Source: Gemmatimonadaceae bacterium (GTDB taxonomy: Bacteria > Gemmatimonadota > Gemmatimonadetes > Gemmatimonadales > Gemmatimonadaceae). From it: a stretch of DNA of 64,000 nt. Location: the NCBI GenBank assembly GCA_030835125.1, contig JAUQWM010000049.1, forward strand, positions 62,001-126,000, read 5' to 3'. Under the pieces are notes generated by a model that worked only from the letters and a program-made list of their open reading frames with translations, did no database searches and was not told the origin of the DNA. The position numbers and the translations under genes were made by a program. This document shows, one piece after another, positions 25,129 through 36,549 of this stretch (positions within the stretch are counted from its first letter, which is position 1; each line of letters begins with the position of its first letter).

Positions 25129-25746
25129 TTACTGGACGACATCCCGCACCGGGTTCCTGACACGGCTCAGCCCCGGAATCGAGACCTCCACCATATCCCC
25201 AGCCTTGATGGGGCTGATTCCGGCCGGTGTGCCGGTCGCGACGAGGTCCCCTGGTTCCAGCGTCATGATGTGCGAGATGAACGAGAGCAGCATCGGGATC
25301 TTGAACACCATTTCGGCGCTGCCAGCGCGCTGGCGAACCTCCCCGTTCACGGTCGTGATCACCTCGAGCGTGTCGAGGTCCACCGGGCCCTCGTGGACAT
25401 TCCCGACCGGGCAGAACGTGTCGAAGCCCTTCGCGCGCGTCCACTGGCTGTCCTTCCGCTGGAGGTCACGCGCGGTCACATCGTTGACAGCCACGATGCC
25501 GGCAATCCCTGACACGGCTTCCTGTTCCGAGACGCGGTGGAGGCGGCGGCCGATGACCACGCCGATCTCGCCTTCGTGCTCGACCTGGACCGACTGCGGC
25601 GGCCGCTCGATGTACTCCCCATCGGCGATGACGCTGCTGGGCGGCTTGAGGAAGATGAGCGGTTCCGTCGGGACGTCGTTCCCGAGTTCCTTCGCGTGCT
25701 CGACGTAGTTGCGGCCAATGCAGACGATTTTTCCGGGACGCATCAT
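25129..25746 (-). CDS. fumarylacetoacetate hydrolase family protein
   Basis: 205 residues, the compact FAH fold used by acylpyruvate hydrolases, oxaloacetate decarboxylases/tautomerases and HpcE-type isomerases. Motifs are CIGRNYVEHAKELGND, FLKPPSSVI, the metal-binding EHEGEIGVVIG (two Glu) with a later Asp in AVNDVTARDLQ, and GDLVATGTPAGISPI. The precise substrate cannot be read from these. Two in-frame ATGs are adjacent at the start; the first is given. A TAGCTTTCCGG sequence lies about 35 bases upstream and may be its promoter element. Confidence 0.85.
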   Translation of the reverse strand: MMRPGKIVCIGRNYVEHAKELGNDVPTEPLIFLKPPSSVIADGEYIERPPQSVQVEHEGEIGVVIGRRLHRVSEQEAVSGIAGIVAVNDVTARDLQRKDSQWTRAKGFDTFCPVGNVHEGPVDLDTLEVITTVNGEVRQRAGSAEMVFKIPMLLSFISHIMTLEPGDLVATGTPAGISPIKAGDMVEVSIPGLSRVRNPVRDVVQ

Positions 25747-25813
25747 GGATGAGGGGTTGGGATGGTGATGCCGGAAAGCTAGGCCGCGGACCGGACTCGA
25801 CCAGCCGCGCCGG

Positions 25814-28365
<2,552 letters not shown>

Positions 28366-28372
<7 letters not shown>

Positions 28373-28400
28373 CTCCCGTCTTCCCTCTCCCATCTCCCAT
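28366..28400. repeat. heptamer repeat (CTCCCAT type) spanning the start of the DinG-fusion gene
   Basis: Units such as CTCCCAT fill the gap after the upstream gene's stop codon. On the coding (minus) strand they read GGGAGAT and supply several ATGs in different frames, plus G-rich Shine-Dalgarno-like sequence. Confidence 0.75.
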
Positions 28401-29678
28401 CTAGGTCTTGAGTGGCTTCTTCTTCGCCGCCGGGAACAGCACGTTGTTCAGGATCAGCCGGTACCCGAGCGACCCCGGGTGGAGCGAGAGGTCGGTCGGC
28501 GCGGCGCCGATGTTGTGCTGCGGGTCCTCGGGGTCGTGGCCGCCCAGGAACGTCCACGAGCCCTTCCCATAGTCCCCGTGAATGTACTTCACCCACGGCG
28601 CGCCTTCCTCGCTGGCCAGCACCACGACCCCCGGCTTGAGCGTCTGCCTGGTGAAGCTGGTCGTCACCCCGTAGAAGTCCGGGATCACCTGGCGGTGGTT
28701 CTGGACCAGCATGCTGGCGACGGGATCGAACTTGGCGGAGAAGCTGAAGAGCGAGAACTGCCCCAGGGGCTGCCGCCGCCCCGCGACGTTCACCTGGTGA
28801 CCGTCGATGTCACTCATCGAGTTGACGAACGCGTTCTGCTCCAGGTGGACGTTCTGGAAGGCGAAGGCGCGGTTCCAGTCCAGCCGCTGGTCGGCATTGT
28901 CGTCGAGCGGGGTCCCGTCCGCGAAGCTGCCGGCGATGTCCGTCTGGTGCGCGGCGATGGCGAGGCCCAGCGTCTCGGTCGCGCCGCACATCGCGAACAG
29001 GAAGCCGCCCTGCTCGATGTACTGCCGCATCTTCTCGGCCACGGCCTTCTTCAGCGCCGGGATGTTTGCATAGCCCAGCCGGCGCGCCGCGTCGAGGCCA
29101 CGATCCCGCTGCTCGATGAACCAGGGCGCATCACGGAACCCGAGGTACAGCTTGTTGAGCTGGCCGGTGAAGTCCTCGTGATGCAGGTGGAGCCAATCGT
29201 ACTTGGTGAGGTCACCCGCGATGACCTCGTCGTCCCAGATCGCCGTGTATTCGATCCCGGCGTACTGCAGGGCGAGCGTGACCGCGTCGTCCCAGGGTGG
29301 CGCCTTCGGCGGCGTGTAGATCGCGATCTTCGGCGCCCGCTCCAGCGCCACCGCATCCATGTTGTTGGCGGCGATTTCCGCCCGGAGGGCCGTGACGCGC
29401 CCGTTGTCGAGCGCCTCGAAGCTGATCCCGTCGAGCGCGGCACGCCGCCGCATCTCCGCGATGTCAGGCAGGAGGAAGGAGCCGCCGCGGTAGTTCAGGA
29501 ACCACTCACTCTTGTGGCCGTCCCGGAGGGCATTGAAGATGAGGCCATACGCCTTGAGGTGGTTCGTCTGGCGGTCGTCCATGGGGACGAGCAGGTGCTG
29601 CGCGCCAACGACCGGCGCGAAGGCCGCGCACGCGATGACGGCCGCGAGAACGCGCCTGACGCTGTTGTATCCTGCCAT
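28401..29678 (-). CDS. secreted 'asparagine synthetase B-like' conserved protein
   Basis: 425 residues. The ATG at 29678 is preceded by CAGGGG and gives a signal peptide (MAGYNSVRRVLAAVIACAAF... ending VVGAQ). The mature protein begins HLLVPMDDRQTNHLKAYG and contains EWFLNYRGGSFLLPD, PWDDAVTLALQYAG, YDWLHLHHEDFTGQ and GGFLFAMCGATETL. I recognise this as the family often labelled asparagine synthetase B in databases. However, it has no N-terminal Cys glutaminase or PP-loop ATPase of AsnB, so that label is probably wrong. The GGFLFAMC and LHLHHEDFTG stretches suggest a glutamine-amidotransferase-like or ThuA-like fold. Periplasmic, function unknown. Confidence 0.8.
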   Translation of the reverse strand: MAGYNSVRRVLAAVIACAAFAPVVGAQHLLVPMDDRQTNHLKAYGLIFNALRDGHKSEWFLNYRGGSFLLPDIAEMRRRAALDGISFEALDNGRVTALRAEIAANNMDAVALERAPKIAIYTPPKAPPWDDAVTLALQYAGIEYTAIWDDEVIAGDLTKYDWLHLHHEDFTGQLNKLYLGFRDAPWFIEQRDRGLDAARRLGYANIPALKKAVAEKMRQYIEQGGFLFAMCGATETLGLAIAAHQTDIAGSFADGTPLDDNADQRLDWNRAFAFQNVHLEQNAFVNSMSDIDGHQVNVAGRRQPLGQFSLFSFSAKFDPVASMLVQNHRQVIPDFYGVTTSFTRQTLKPGVVVLASEEGAPWVKYIHGDYGKGSWTFLGGHDPEDPQHNIGAAPTDLSLHPGSLGYRLILNNVLFPAAKKKPLKT

Positions 29679-29756
29679 GTGGCCCCTGAAAGTGTCAGCC
29701 ATCGCTGATCCGAGTTGTTCGACCCTGCTCTCGCCCCGCGCTCCGCGCTCAGTCCT

Positions 29757-29777
29757 TTGCGCCTTGCGCCTTGCGCT
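29757..29777. repeat. heptamer tandem repeat (TTGCGCC x3)
   Basis: TTGCGCC, TTGCGCC and TTGCGCT in a row, between the end of the TPR gene and the start of the asparagine-synthetase-B-like gene. A CCGCGCTCCGCGCTC run precedes it. No clear complementary arm. Confidence 0.65.
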
Positions 29778-29782
29778 CTTCG

Positions 29783-31480
29783 CTAGGGCGGAATCGTTCC
29801 CTTCGCGAGTTCCAGTTCGCGTCGCGCCTGCGGCACCAGCGCGCTCTGCGGATAAGTCAGTATCAGGTGCTCCAGACGGGCAATGGCCGCGGACCCATTC
29901 CCGTGCTGGCGCAGGACCTTCGCCCATTCCAGGTCGGCCTCGGCCGCTTCGGGCGACGCGGGATGCGCCGCAATGAGGCCGTCCCAGATGGTTTCCGCCC
30001 GCGCGGAGTCGCGCGTCGCGCGAAAGAGCCGGGCGGAGATCGCGAGCAGGAGCGGAGAGGCGTCGGCGACGTCCTTAGCGGCCATCTCGAACCCCGCGGC
30101 TGCGGCGACGGTGTCGCTGCGCGCCAGGGCGAGGAACGCGTCGCCAATCCCCGTCGAGCGCTCCCCGCGGGTGCGCGAGAGGACCGAGAGTGCGAGCACG
30201 GCCTCGCTCGAGAACTCGTCGAGCCGTCGCAGGCCGGTTCGCGCCGTCTTCAGGTCTCCCTCGAAGAGCGCCATCCACGCGGTCGTCCGCTCGTCGGACT
30301 CCTCGCCACCGCGCGCCAGCGTCGCGCGCGCGCGCGGAACGTCACCCGTCCGCACCCAGGCCCAGGCCACCGCGCGCACGGCGTCGCCACGCGTCACCGG
30401 GTCGAGCGTGCTCCCCCGCTGCTCGAGCAGGGAGTCCGCCGCAGCGGCCCGGCCGAGTTGGCCAAGGGCCCGCAGCCTGACGAGCGTGATGGTGGCCGCC
30501 TGCGACGTATCGCGCCAGGTGGCAAGCGAATCGGACCAGGCCAGGGCAGACGCCGGCTCATTGCCCTGGAGGGCGGCCGTCGCGGCCCGGACCAGCAGCG
30601 CCGCAGTCCGCCGGTGCCGCAGCACACCGGCATACGCATCCCTCGCCACCAGCCAGGACTCCCGCTCCTCGGCGTCGGCGGCGAACTCGAGCCACGCGTC
30701 GAGGACGGAATCGTCAGGGGCGACGACCTTCAGGGCGTTCCAGGCCTCGCGCGCCGAGCTCCAGCGCATCTCGAGCCCGGCGAGGATGCGGCGCACCGGC
30801 AGGTCGGTGGGATCGGCCGCCAGCACGCCCCGGATCGTGTCCCGCGCCACGCCGGCCGCCGCACCAAGGACGAACACCGCCGAGGCCTCCAGGTACGGCG
30901 CATAGGTCATCGCCTGGCGCCAGTTGGTCGCCGACGCCTCCCACATGCCAAGTGCACCCTTGAGCTCCGCGAGTTCGGCCGCGACCTGCCGGCCGCTGCC
31001 GAGACGCTGGGTCGCGAACGTGAGCACGGTGTCGGCGGTCCTTGTCAGGCCCGCATCGAGCAGGAGCCGCGCATACTCCCGGAACGGCGCCGCGTCCCCG
31101 GGCACGGCGGTAACCCACTGCTCGAAGGCCAGGCGGCCGGCGGCATCACGATGCGCGTTGACGAGGGTGCGCAACTGGATGGTGCGTGCCACCGGGTCAC
31201 GCGGGCGCCTGACGAGTACGCTGTCGATGATCGTGAGCAGGGTGTCGGGGCTGCCGGCCTCGGACACGCAGCGCTCCAGGCCGTAGAGCGCCCCCGCCGG
31301 GTCGGACGTGGTGCCCAGCGCGGCCCGGAAGAACGGGATCGCGTCGCGGCATTTCCCTTCTCCTTCGAGGTCCAGGGCCCGCGACAGCGCGGCGCTCTCG
31401 ACGCCCTGCGCCCTGACCGGTGAAGCCGCGACGACGCCGACGACGAGAAGGAAGACGCCGATCCTAGGGGCGCTGGCCAT
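29783..31480 (-). CDS. secreted tetratricopeptide-repeat protein
   Basis: 565 residues with a signal peptide (APRIGVFLLVVGVVAASPVRAQ). The rest is almost entirely helical pairs of about 34 residues with TPR-like spacing (for example ALDLEGEGKCRDAIPFFRAA, and the C-terminal ADLEWAKVLRQHGNGSAAIA followed by LTYPQSALVPQARRELE, which resembles YbgF/BamD-type repeats). Probably a periplasmic scaffold. Its ATG lies within the last 17 bases of the DUF4175 gene, so it is translationally coupled to it and is the last gene of the trxA-to-TPR run. Confidence 0.75.
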   Translation of the reverse strand: MASAPRIGVFLLVVGVVAASPVRAQGVESAALSRALDLEGEGKCRDAIPFFRAALGTTSDPAGALYGLERCVSEAGSPDTLLTIIDSVLVRRPRDPVARTIQLRTLVNAHRDAAGRLAFEQWVTAVPGDAAPFREYARLLLDAGLTRTADTVLTFATQRLGSGRQVAAELAELKGALGMWEASATNWRQAMTYAPYLEASAVFVLGAAAGVARDTIRGVLAADPTDLPVRRILAGLEMRWSSAREAWNALKVVAPDDSVLDAWLEFAADAEERESWLVARDAYAGVLRHRRTAALLVRAATAALQGNEPASALAWSDSLATWRDTSQAATITLVRLRALGQLGRAAAADSLLEQRGSTLDPVTRGDAVRAVAWAWVRTGDVPRARATLARGGEESDERTTAWMALFEGDLKTARTGLRRLDEFSSEAVLALSVLSRTRGERSTGIGDAFLALARSDTVAAAAGFEMAAKDVADASPLLLAISARLFRATRDSARAETIWDGLIAAHPASPEAAEADLEWAKVLRQHGNGSAAIARLEHLILTYPQSALVPQARRELELAKGTIPP

Positions 31481-34400
31481 TGATCCGCTTGAAGTACTCG
31501 AGCACGATGCGGCGCTCGTCAGGCGTCAGCCCGCGCAGGTCGTTCCAGGTCGGCGCCTGGAACTTCGTGGCGGCCCGGCCTGACGCCGAGGTGCCCTGCG
31601 GCGTGAAGACGTCCGATCCCGTCCAGGACTTGGCCTCGCGCTTGCCCGTGTCCTCGCGCTCCTCCTCCTCGAGCAGCCGACCTGCGTCCAGCATCTTCCG
31701 GAACAGCCGCTGCTGCCGCTCCAGGATGGCCGGGTCCACCTGGGCCGCCTCGAGGGCGGCGGCGATCTGCCGCGCCTCGCGGGCCAGCTCCTCGGCGCGA
31801 CCGCTGTCGTCGCGGTCTCCCACGTCGTCCAGCTTCGCCGCAACGTCCCGCTGCTGGCGCGCGAGCTGCCGTGCCTCCTGCTGGCCGCGGGGATCGAGCT
31901 GCGATCCCATGCGCGGCATGAGCTGCTGGGCCGCGGAGTTGAGCGAGGACTGCTGCTGCGCCATCTGCTGCAACTGCTTCAGCATCTCGGCGAAGCCGGT
32001 GGCGGAACTCGACTCGGACGCGCGTTCGCGATCGCGCACCAGCGACGCCGCCGCGCCATTGAGCGCCTCGGACGCCTCCTTCATGGCCGATGCGATCTGG
32101 CCGGCGTTGGTGGACGTGCGCGTCTGCTGCGTCGCATCCTCGACGCGCTTCCGGGCGTCGGCGACAGAGCGCAGCGAACGCTGCGTGAGCAGCGAAGACC
32201 GTTGCGACGCGTCCTGCAGGCGCTGCGCCGACTTCTCAACGCCCTGCTGCAGCGATCCCTGCTGCGCCCGCAACTGGTCGGGCGACGCGCCCTGCCTGGC
32301 CTGCTGCTCGAGGTTCTGCTGCTCCCGCGCCAACTGGATCATCTCCTGGATCGAGCGATCCAGCTCGGTGGTCAGCTCTTCCTTCCACTCCGAGACCTGC
32401 TGCTCCCTGGCCCGGGAGAGTTCACGCGCGGCCTCGTCCATCGCCGCCGCCGCCTGACGAGCGGCATCCTCAACGGCCTGGTCGCGACGATTCCCCTGCT
32501 GGCCGGGCTGCGGCTGGGCGCCTTGCTGTTGCCCCTGCTGCCCCTGGCGGCCCTGCTGGCCCTGCTGCTGTTGCCCCTGCTGGCCCTGCTGCTGCTGTCC
32601 CTGCTGGCCCTGGCGACCTTGCTGCTGCTGGCCCTGGCCCTGCTGCTGCTGGCCCTGTTGGCCCTGACGACCCTGCTGCTGGCCCTGTTGCTGTTGCCCC
32701 TGCTGGCCCTGTCGACCCTGCTGCTGGCCCTGTTGCTGCTGCCCCTGCTGTCCGCCCTGCTGCTGCTGTTGCGCCGCCTGCGCGCGCTGCGCGCTGTCGC
32801 GCTGGGCCTGCGTCTGCGGCTGCCCCTGCGCGGCCCGTTCCATGGCCTCCGCCGACTCCTGCATGCGACGCTCGGCCTCGTTGACCCGCTCCGCGCCGGC
32901 TTCCGCCTTCTGCTGCTGCAGGCGCTTCTGGAGTTCCTTGACCTCTTCCGAGAGGTCGCGCGTCCGGTTCGCGAGGTCCTTCGCCGCCTGCTGCGCGGCG
33001 GCGCGGTCCTCGGCGTCGCGCGCTCGGGCCAGGGAATCGGCGATCTGGCGCTGCCGCTGCGCGAGTTCCTTGGCCTCATCGGTGAGGGTGCTCATCGAGC
33101 CCTCCAGCGCGGCCCGCTTGAGCATCTCGACGCTCTTCTCGAGCTGCTCGCGCAATTTCTGCTGCTGTTGCGCCAGGTCGGCCATCGCCTTGCGGGCGTC
33201 CTCGGGCGACAGTTGCTGGGACGCCTGCTCCAGTTTGCGGAGCTGCTCCGCCAGCTCGGGCGTGAGGGCATCGCGCAGGAGCTTCTGGGCTTCCTCCAGC
33301 TGGCGCTGCAGGGCGCTGTCGAGCGCTCCCGCCTCCTTCAACTGGTGCTCGAGTTGCTGCGCCGAGTTCTGCAGCTGCTGCATGCGGTCGGCCAGTTCGC
33401 GCTGCTCGCGCGCCAGGGCCTTGGCCTGCTCGGCGGACTCGTACGACATCTGCTTGTCGGAGCGCTGCTTCGACGCGTCCTGCGTGCGCTGCTGCAGTTG
33501 CTTCTGGGCCGAGGCCGTGGCCTGGGCGCGGGCGACGGCGGTGTCGGCGGCATCGCGGATGGCGTCGCGCTGCTCGCTCAGCGTCGGGAGGCGGATGACG
33601 AGCTCGCGACTCACCCCCGTCTGCGACCACGGCGACCCGTCGGTCGCGGCGGCGACCACGTGCAGCGCGTCGCCCGGGCGCAGGGCATCGACCTTGAGCG
33701 GCGACTCGCCGGACCACTGCCCCTCGTCGCGACCCGCATAACGACGCTCGGCCAGGTCCTGGCGCGCGCCACGCGCGTTCACGATCCACGACCGCACGGC
33801 CACCGCCGCGATCCCGTGGTCGTCGGTGGCCATCACCGACAGGCTTAGGCTGTCCCCCGCGGTCACCGTGGTGTCGCCGCCGGGAGAAAGGATCTCGACG
33901 TGCGGCGCGGAGTCGGGAACCACCTCGACCTCCAGGGCGGGCGGCACGTCGGTGATCGGGCCGGTGCGCCCGATGGCACTCCACTCGTAGCGACCGGTCA
34001 CGGTCGGCACGGGCCCCGAGAAGCGCATGCCCTCGGGCTTGAGCAGCAGCGTGGTGCCGCCGCGCGTCAGCGCGACCTCGCGCAGTTCCGTGGAGGAGGT
34101 CCCCTCGACGGTGAGCCGGGTGCCCTGCGGGACGCGGACCGGCTCGCCTAACGGGATGACTTCCACCTGGCGGCCGAGGTACCCGGAGAACTGCGCCCGG
34201 ATGTTGACCTCGCCGATGAACGGGCGCTCGACCACGCGGACCATCGCGGTGTCACTGAGCGCGCGGCCGTCGGTGGCGTAGAGCGTGAGGTCGGCGTCCA
34301 GCGGCTCCAGGCGGATCGAACCGACGCCTTCGGTGACCGGGATGGAGATTGACCGCCATGTGGCGCCGGTGCGCCGGTGCGCGATCGTCACCTCCCGGCG

Positions 34401-35030
34401 GCCGGGTGCACGGACGGTCACCGTGATGCGTTCGCCGCGCAGGACCGAGCCCGGCAGCGAGTCGACCTGGACGCCCTCGAGCAACGTGCCGCTCCAGGCA
34501 CGGATCGGGTGCAGGAGCGCGGCCCAGCCGTCCGGGGCAGTGGCGGTCCCGACGACCAGCGCCGCCGCACCCGCGGCCGCTGCCAGCGCGCCAATCCCGA
34601 CCCACCGGAACATCCGGCGCCGCAGCGACGGAGCCAGCGGCCTGCCCCGGTGCTCCCCAAGTTGCCGCGCCATCGCGTCGGCGCCAATTCGTCCCAGGAT
34701 CCCGGTGCCGGCGACCTCCATCGTGCCGCGCAGCGAACCATCGCGCAGCGAGCGCTCGCGCTCGATCTGGGTCGCCACGCCCGGAAGCGTCGCGATCCTC
34801 CCGCGCATCCGGATCGCGAGCCTGGCGCCGAGGATGAGCACCGCCAGCACGACCAGCCACAGCAGGAACGGCACCGGACGCGGGAGTGACAGCCATCGAG
34901 CAGATCCCAAGGCAAGCGCCCCGGCCGCGAGCACCGCCGCCACCGCCCCGACGACCAGGGTCGCCCCCGACACGTTCAGGAGGCGCGCCAGGGAGCGTCG
35001 CTCCCGGTCGATGAGTTCTAGGAGGTTCAT
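31464..35030 (-). CDS. DUF4175-family membrane protein with Gln-rich coiled-coil region
   Basis: 1188 residues. Three hydrophobic helices in the first 170 residues (around 24-44, 55-72 and 147-167) anchor it. Residues 180-500 are beta-rich, periplasmic, with Ig-like features (SAPHVEILSPGGDTTVTAGD). Residues 500-760 are a long coiled coil rich in Gln, Glu, Lys and Ala. Residues 750-843 are a near-pure Gly/Gln repeat (GQQGQQQQGQQQGRQGQQ). A second coiled coil and a conserved C-terminus follow (PTWNDLRGLTPDERRIVLEY). This is the DUF4175 layout; molecular function is unknown. It overlaps DUF4159 by 4 bases (ATGA) and the TPR gene by 17. Confidence 0.85.
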   Translation of the reverse strand: MNLLELIDRERRSLARLLNVSGATLVVGAVAAVLAAGALALGSARWLSLPRPVPFLLWLVVLAVLILGARLAIRMRGRIATLPGVATQIERERSLRDGSLRGTMEVAGTGILGRIGADAMARQLGEHRGRPLAPSLRRRMFRWVGIGALAAAAGAAALVVGTATAPDGWAALLHPIRAWSGTLLEGVQVDSLPGSVLRGERITVTVRAPGRREVTIAHRRTGATWRSISIPVTEGVGSIRLEPLDADLTLYATDGRALSDTAMVRVVERPFIGEVNIRAQFSGYLGRQVEVIPLGEPVRVPQGTRLTVEGTSSTELREVALTRGGTTLLLKPEGMRFSGPVPTVTGRYEWSAIGRTGPITDVPPALEVEVVPDSAPHVEILSPGGDTTVTAGDSLSLSVMATDDHGIAAVAVRSWIVNARGARQDLAERRYAGRDEGQWSGESPLKVDALRPGDALHVVAAATDGSPWSQTGVSRELVIRLPTLSEQRDAIRDAADTAVARAQATASAQKQLQQRTQDASKQRSDKQMSYESAEQAKALAREQRELADRMQQLQNSAQQLEHQLKEAGALDSALQRQLEEAQKLLRDALTPELAEQLRKLEQASQQLSPEDARKAMADLAQQQQKLREQLEKSVEMLKRAALEGSMSTLTDEAKELAQRQRQIADSLARARDAEDRAAAQQAAKDLANRTRDLSEEVKELQKRLQQQKAEAGAERVNEAERRMQESAEAMERAAQGQPQTQAQRDSAQRAQAAQQQQQGGQQGQQQQGQQQGRQGQQGQQQQGQQQGRQGQQGQQQQGQGQQQQGRQGQQGQQQQGQQGQQQQGQQGRQGQQGQQQGAQPQPGQQGNRRDQAVEDAARQAAAAMDEAARELSRAREQQVSEWKEELTTELDRSIQEMIQLAREQQNLEQQARQGASPDQLRAQQGSLQQGVEKSAQRLQDASQRSSLLTQRSLRSVADARKRVEDATQQTRTSTNAGQIASAMKEASEALNGAAASLVRDRERASESSSATGFAEMLKQLQQMAQQQSSLNSAAQQLMPRMGSQLDPRGQQEARQLARQQRDVAAKLDDVGDRDDSGRAEELAREARQIAAALEAAQVDPAILERQQRLFRKMLDAGRLLEEEEREDTGKREAKSWTGSDVFTPQGTSASGRAATKFQAPTWNDLRGLTPDERRIVLEYFKRINGQRP
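32500..32780. repeat. low-complexity coding repeat encoding the Gly/Gln region
   Basis: About 280 bases of degenerate CTG/TTG/CCC triplet and 12-15 bp repeats (on the plus strand, units such as CTGCTGGCCCTG) inside the DUF4175 gene. They encode GQQ/GRQ repeats. Repeat length is a multiple of three, so copy-number changes would alter protein length without breaking the frame. Confidence 0.85.
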
Positions 35031-35701
35031 GAGCCCGGCCGGCTGGTGACGGCGTACACGAAGAGGTTTACGCCCATGCGAAGTGCTGCCTCGTGCGCAG
35101 CCGGCGGATCGTTGTACGTGCCAGGATCCTCCCAGCCGTTCCCGAGATCACTCTCGTAACTGTAGAACACGGCCAGGCGATTGCCGATGAAGATCCCGAA
35201 CCCGCGCGCCGGCTTGCCGTCGTGCTCGTGCACCTTGGGAACGCCGGCCGGGAAGTCATACACGATATGATAGATCGGATGCGTGAGGGGCACATCCACC
35301 AAAGGACGATCCGGGAACACCCGGGCGATTTCCTTTCGGAAGGACTCATCGAGTCCGTAGTTGTCATCCACGTGGAGGAACCCCCCCCGCGCGAGGTACT
35401 CGCGAAGCTTGACCACCTCGGCGTCCGAGAACTTGATGACACCATGGCCGGTGACATGGAGGAAGGGATGATCCCAGAGCCGGTCGTCCGTCAGGGAGAC
35501 ACGGGATTCCGTCGGTTCGACCTTGAGGCTGGTCCGTTCGTTGATCGCCTTGAGGAGGTTCGGAAGGCTGGAGGGATTCGCGTACCAGTCGCCGCCGCCG
35601 TCGTACTGTAGGCGGGCGATCGTCAGCTTTGCCGCGGTCGAGGGGCCGGCCGAAACGAGGGTCAGCGCAAGGAGCGCCGCAGCGGGACGAAGCGGTTTCA
35701 T
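35027..35701 (-). CDS. DUF4159-domain secreted protein
   Basis: 224 residues with a signal peptide (PLRPAAALLALTLVSAGPSTAA). The whole mature part matches DUF4159: ARLQYDGGGDWYANPSSLPN, DHPFLHVTGHGVIKFSDAEV, GGFLHVDDNYGLDESFRKEI, PLTHPIYHIVYDFPAGVPKV and a final NLFVYAVT. The fold is glutamine-amidotransferase-like, but the usual catalytic Cys is absent at the nucleophile-elbow region (GFLHVDDN). DUF4159 is usually found next to MoxR/BatA-type and DUF4175 genes; here only DUF4175 is adjacent. The ATG overlaps the rsmI stop and its stop overlaps the DUF4175 start, so the three genes are coupled. Confidence 0.88.
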   Translation of the reverse strand: MKPLRPAAALLALTLVSAGPSTAAKLTIARLQYDGGGDWYANPSSLPNLLKAINERTSLKVEPTESRVSLTDDRLWDHPFLHVTGHGVIKFSDAEVVKLREYLARGGFLHVDDNYGLDESFRKEIARVFPDRPLVDVPLTHPIYHIVYDFPAGVPKVHEHDGKPARGFGIFIGNRLAVFYSYESDLGNGWEDPGTYNDPPAAHEAALRMGVNLFVYAVTSRPGS

Positions 35702-36540
35702 GCCTTCAAGGCCATCCGGTAGACGGTGTTGCGCGGGACGCCAAGTTCGGAGGCCAGGCGGGCAGCGATATCGCGGGCCGACTGGCCGGCTTCACGCAGT
35801 ACTTTCACGCGATCTCGCAACTCATCCTCATTGAACGACTTGGACTCTGCGCCCGAAAGCAGAATGACAACTTCTCCCCGGGGCGGAGTATCGCGGTAAT
35901 ACGCGGCAAGTTCGCTTACCGTTCCCTCGCGAAATTCCTCGTGGATCTTCGTGATTTCGCGGGCCACCACGCAACGGCGATCCGGGTCGACTTCACCCAG
36001 GTCATCGAGCGTTGCCGAAACGCGCGCCGGAGCCTCGTAGAGCACGACCGTATGCGGCAGGGTGCTAGCCAACTCCAGGGCTTCGCGTCGGTCCTTCCCT
36101 GTCCTGGGCAGGAAGCCCACGAACGTGAAACGGGTGGTGTCGAGCCCGGTCGCGGACAGCGCCGCGGTGAGCGCCGAAGCGCCGGGAATCGGCGAGACTC
36201 GGAAGCCGGCGGATCGCACCGCGTCGACCAGCCGGCTCCCCGGGTCGGAAATGAGGGGCGTTCCGGCGTCGCTGACCAGCGCTACGGACTCCCCCCGGCC
36301 AAGCCGCTCGAGCACCCGAGGAATCGTTCGGGCCTCGTTATGGGCGTGTGCGGCCACCGTGTGAGCCTTGATCCCGAAGTGGTCCAGTAACACTCGCGTG
36401 GACCGGGTATCCTCGGCCAGTACCATGTCGGCGGTCCGGAGGGTCTCGACGGCGCGCATGGTCATGTCCCCAAGGTTGCCGATTGGCGTGGCGACGATGA
36501 ACAGCGTGCCGCGTCGGGGATCCTCCGGCCGCGGGACCAT
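35698..36540 (-). CDS. rsmI: 16S rRNA (cytidine1402-2'-O)-methyltransferase
   Basis: 280 residues; methylates the 2'-OH of C1402 in the ribosomal decoding centre. SAM-binding and family motifs are FIVATPIGNLGDMTMRAVE at the N-terminus, AEDTRSTRVLLDHFGI, LVSDAGTPLISDPG, PIPGASALTAALSATGL, FVGFLPRT and YEAPARVSATL. The C-terminal 45 residues (SKSFNEDELRDRVKVLREAG) are the small helix-turn-helix-like tail common in this family. It lies 9 bases downstream of trxA and overlaps DUF4159. Confidence 0.95.
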   Translation of the reverse strand: MVPRPEDPRRGTLFIVATPIGNLGDMTMRAVETLRTADMVLAEDTRSTRVLLDHFGIKAHTVAAHAHNEARTIPRVLERLGRGESVALVSDAGTPLISDPGSRLVDAVRSAGFRVSPIPGASALTAALSATGLDTTRFTFVGFLPRTGKDRREALELASTLPHTVVLYEAPARVSATLDDLGEVDPDRRCVVAREITKIHEEFREGTVSELAAYYRDTPPRGEVVILLSGAESKSFNEDELRDRVKVLREAGQSARDIAARLASELGVPRNTVYRMALKA

Positions 36541-36549
36541 GCGACTGGA

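Noticed and set aside
32500-32780. Gln-rich repeat as an assembly artefact
   Set aside because: The frame stays open through it and the Gly/Gln repeat fits the coiled-coil context of DUF4175 proteins.
32202-33848. 548-codon Leu-rich open frame on the plus strand
   Set aside because: It is antisense to the Gln-rich DUF4175 coding region; CTG codons come from reading CAG backwards.
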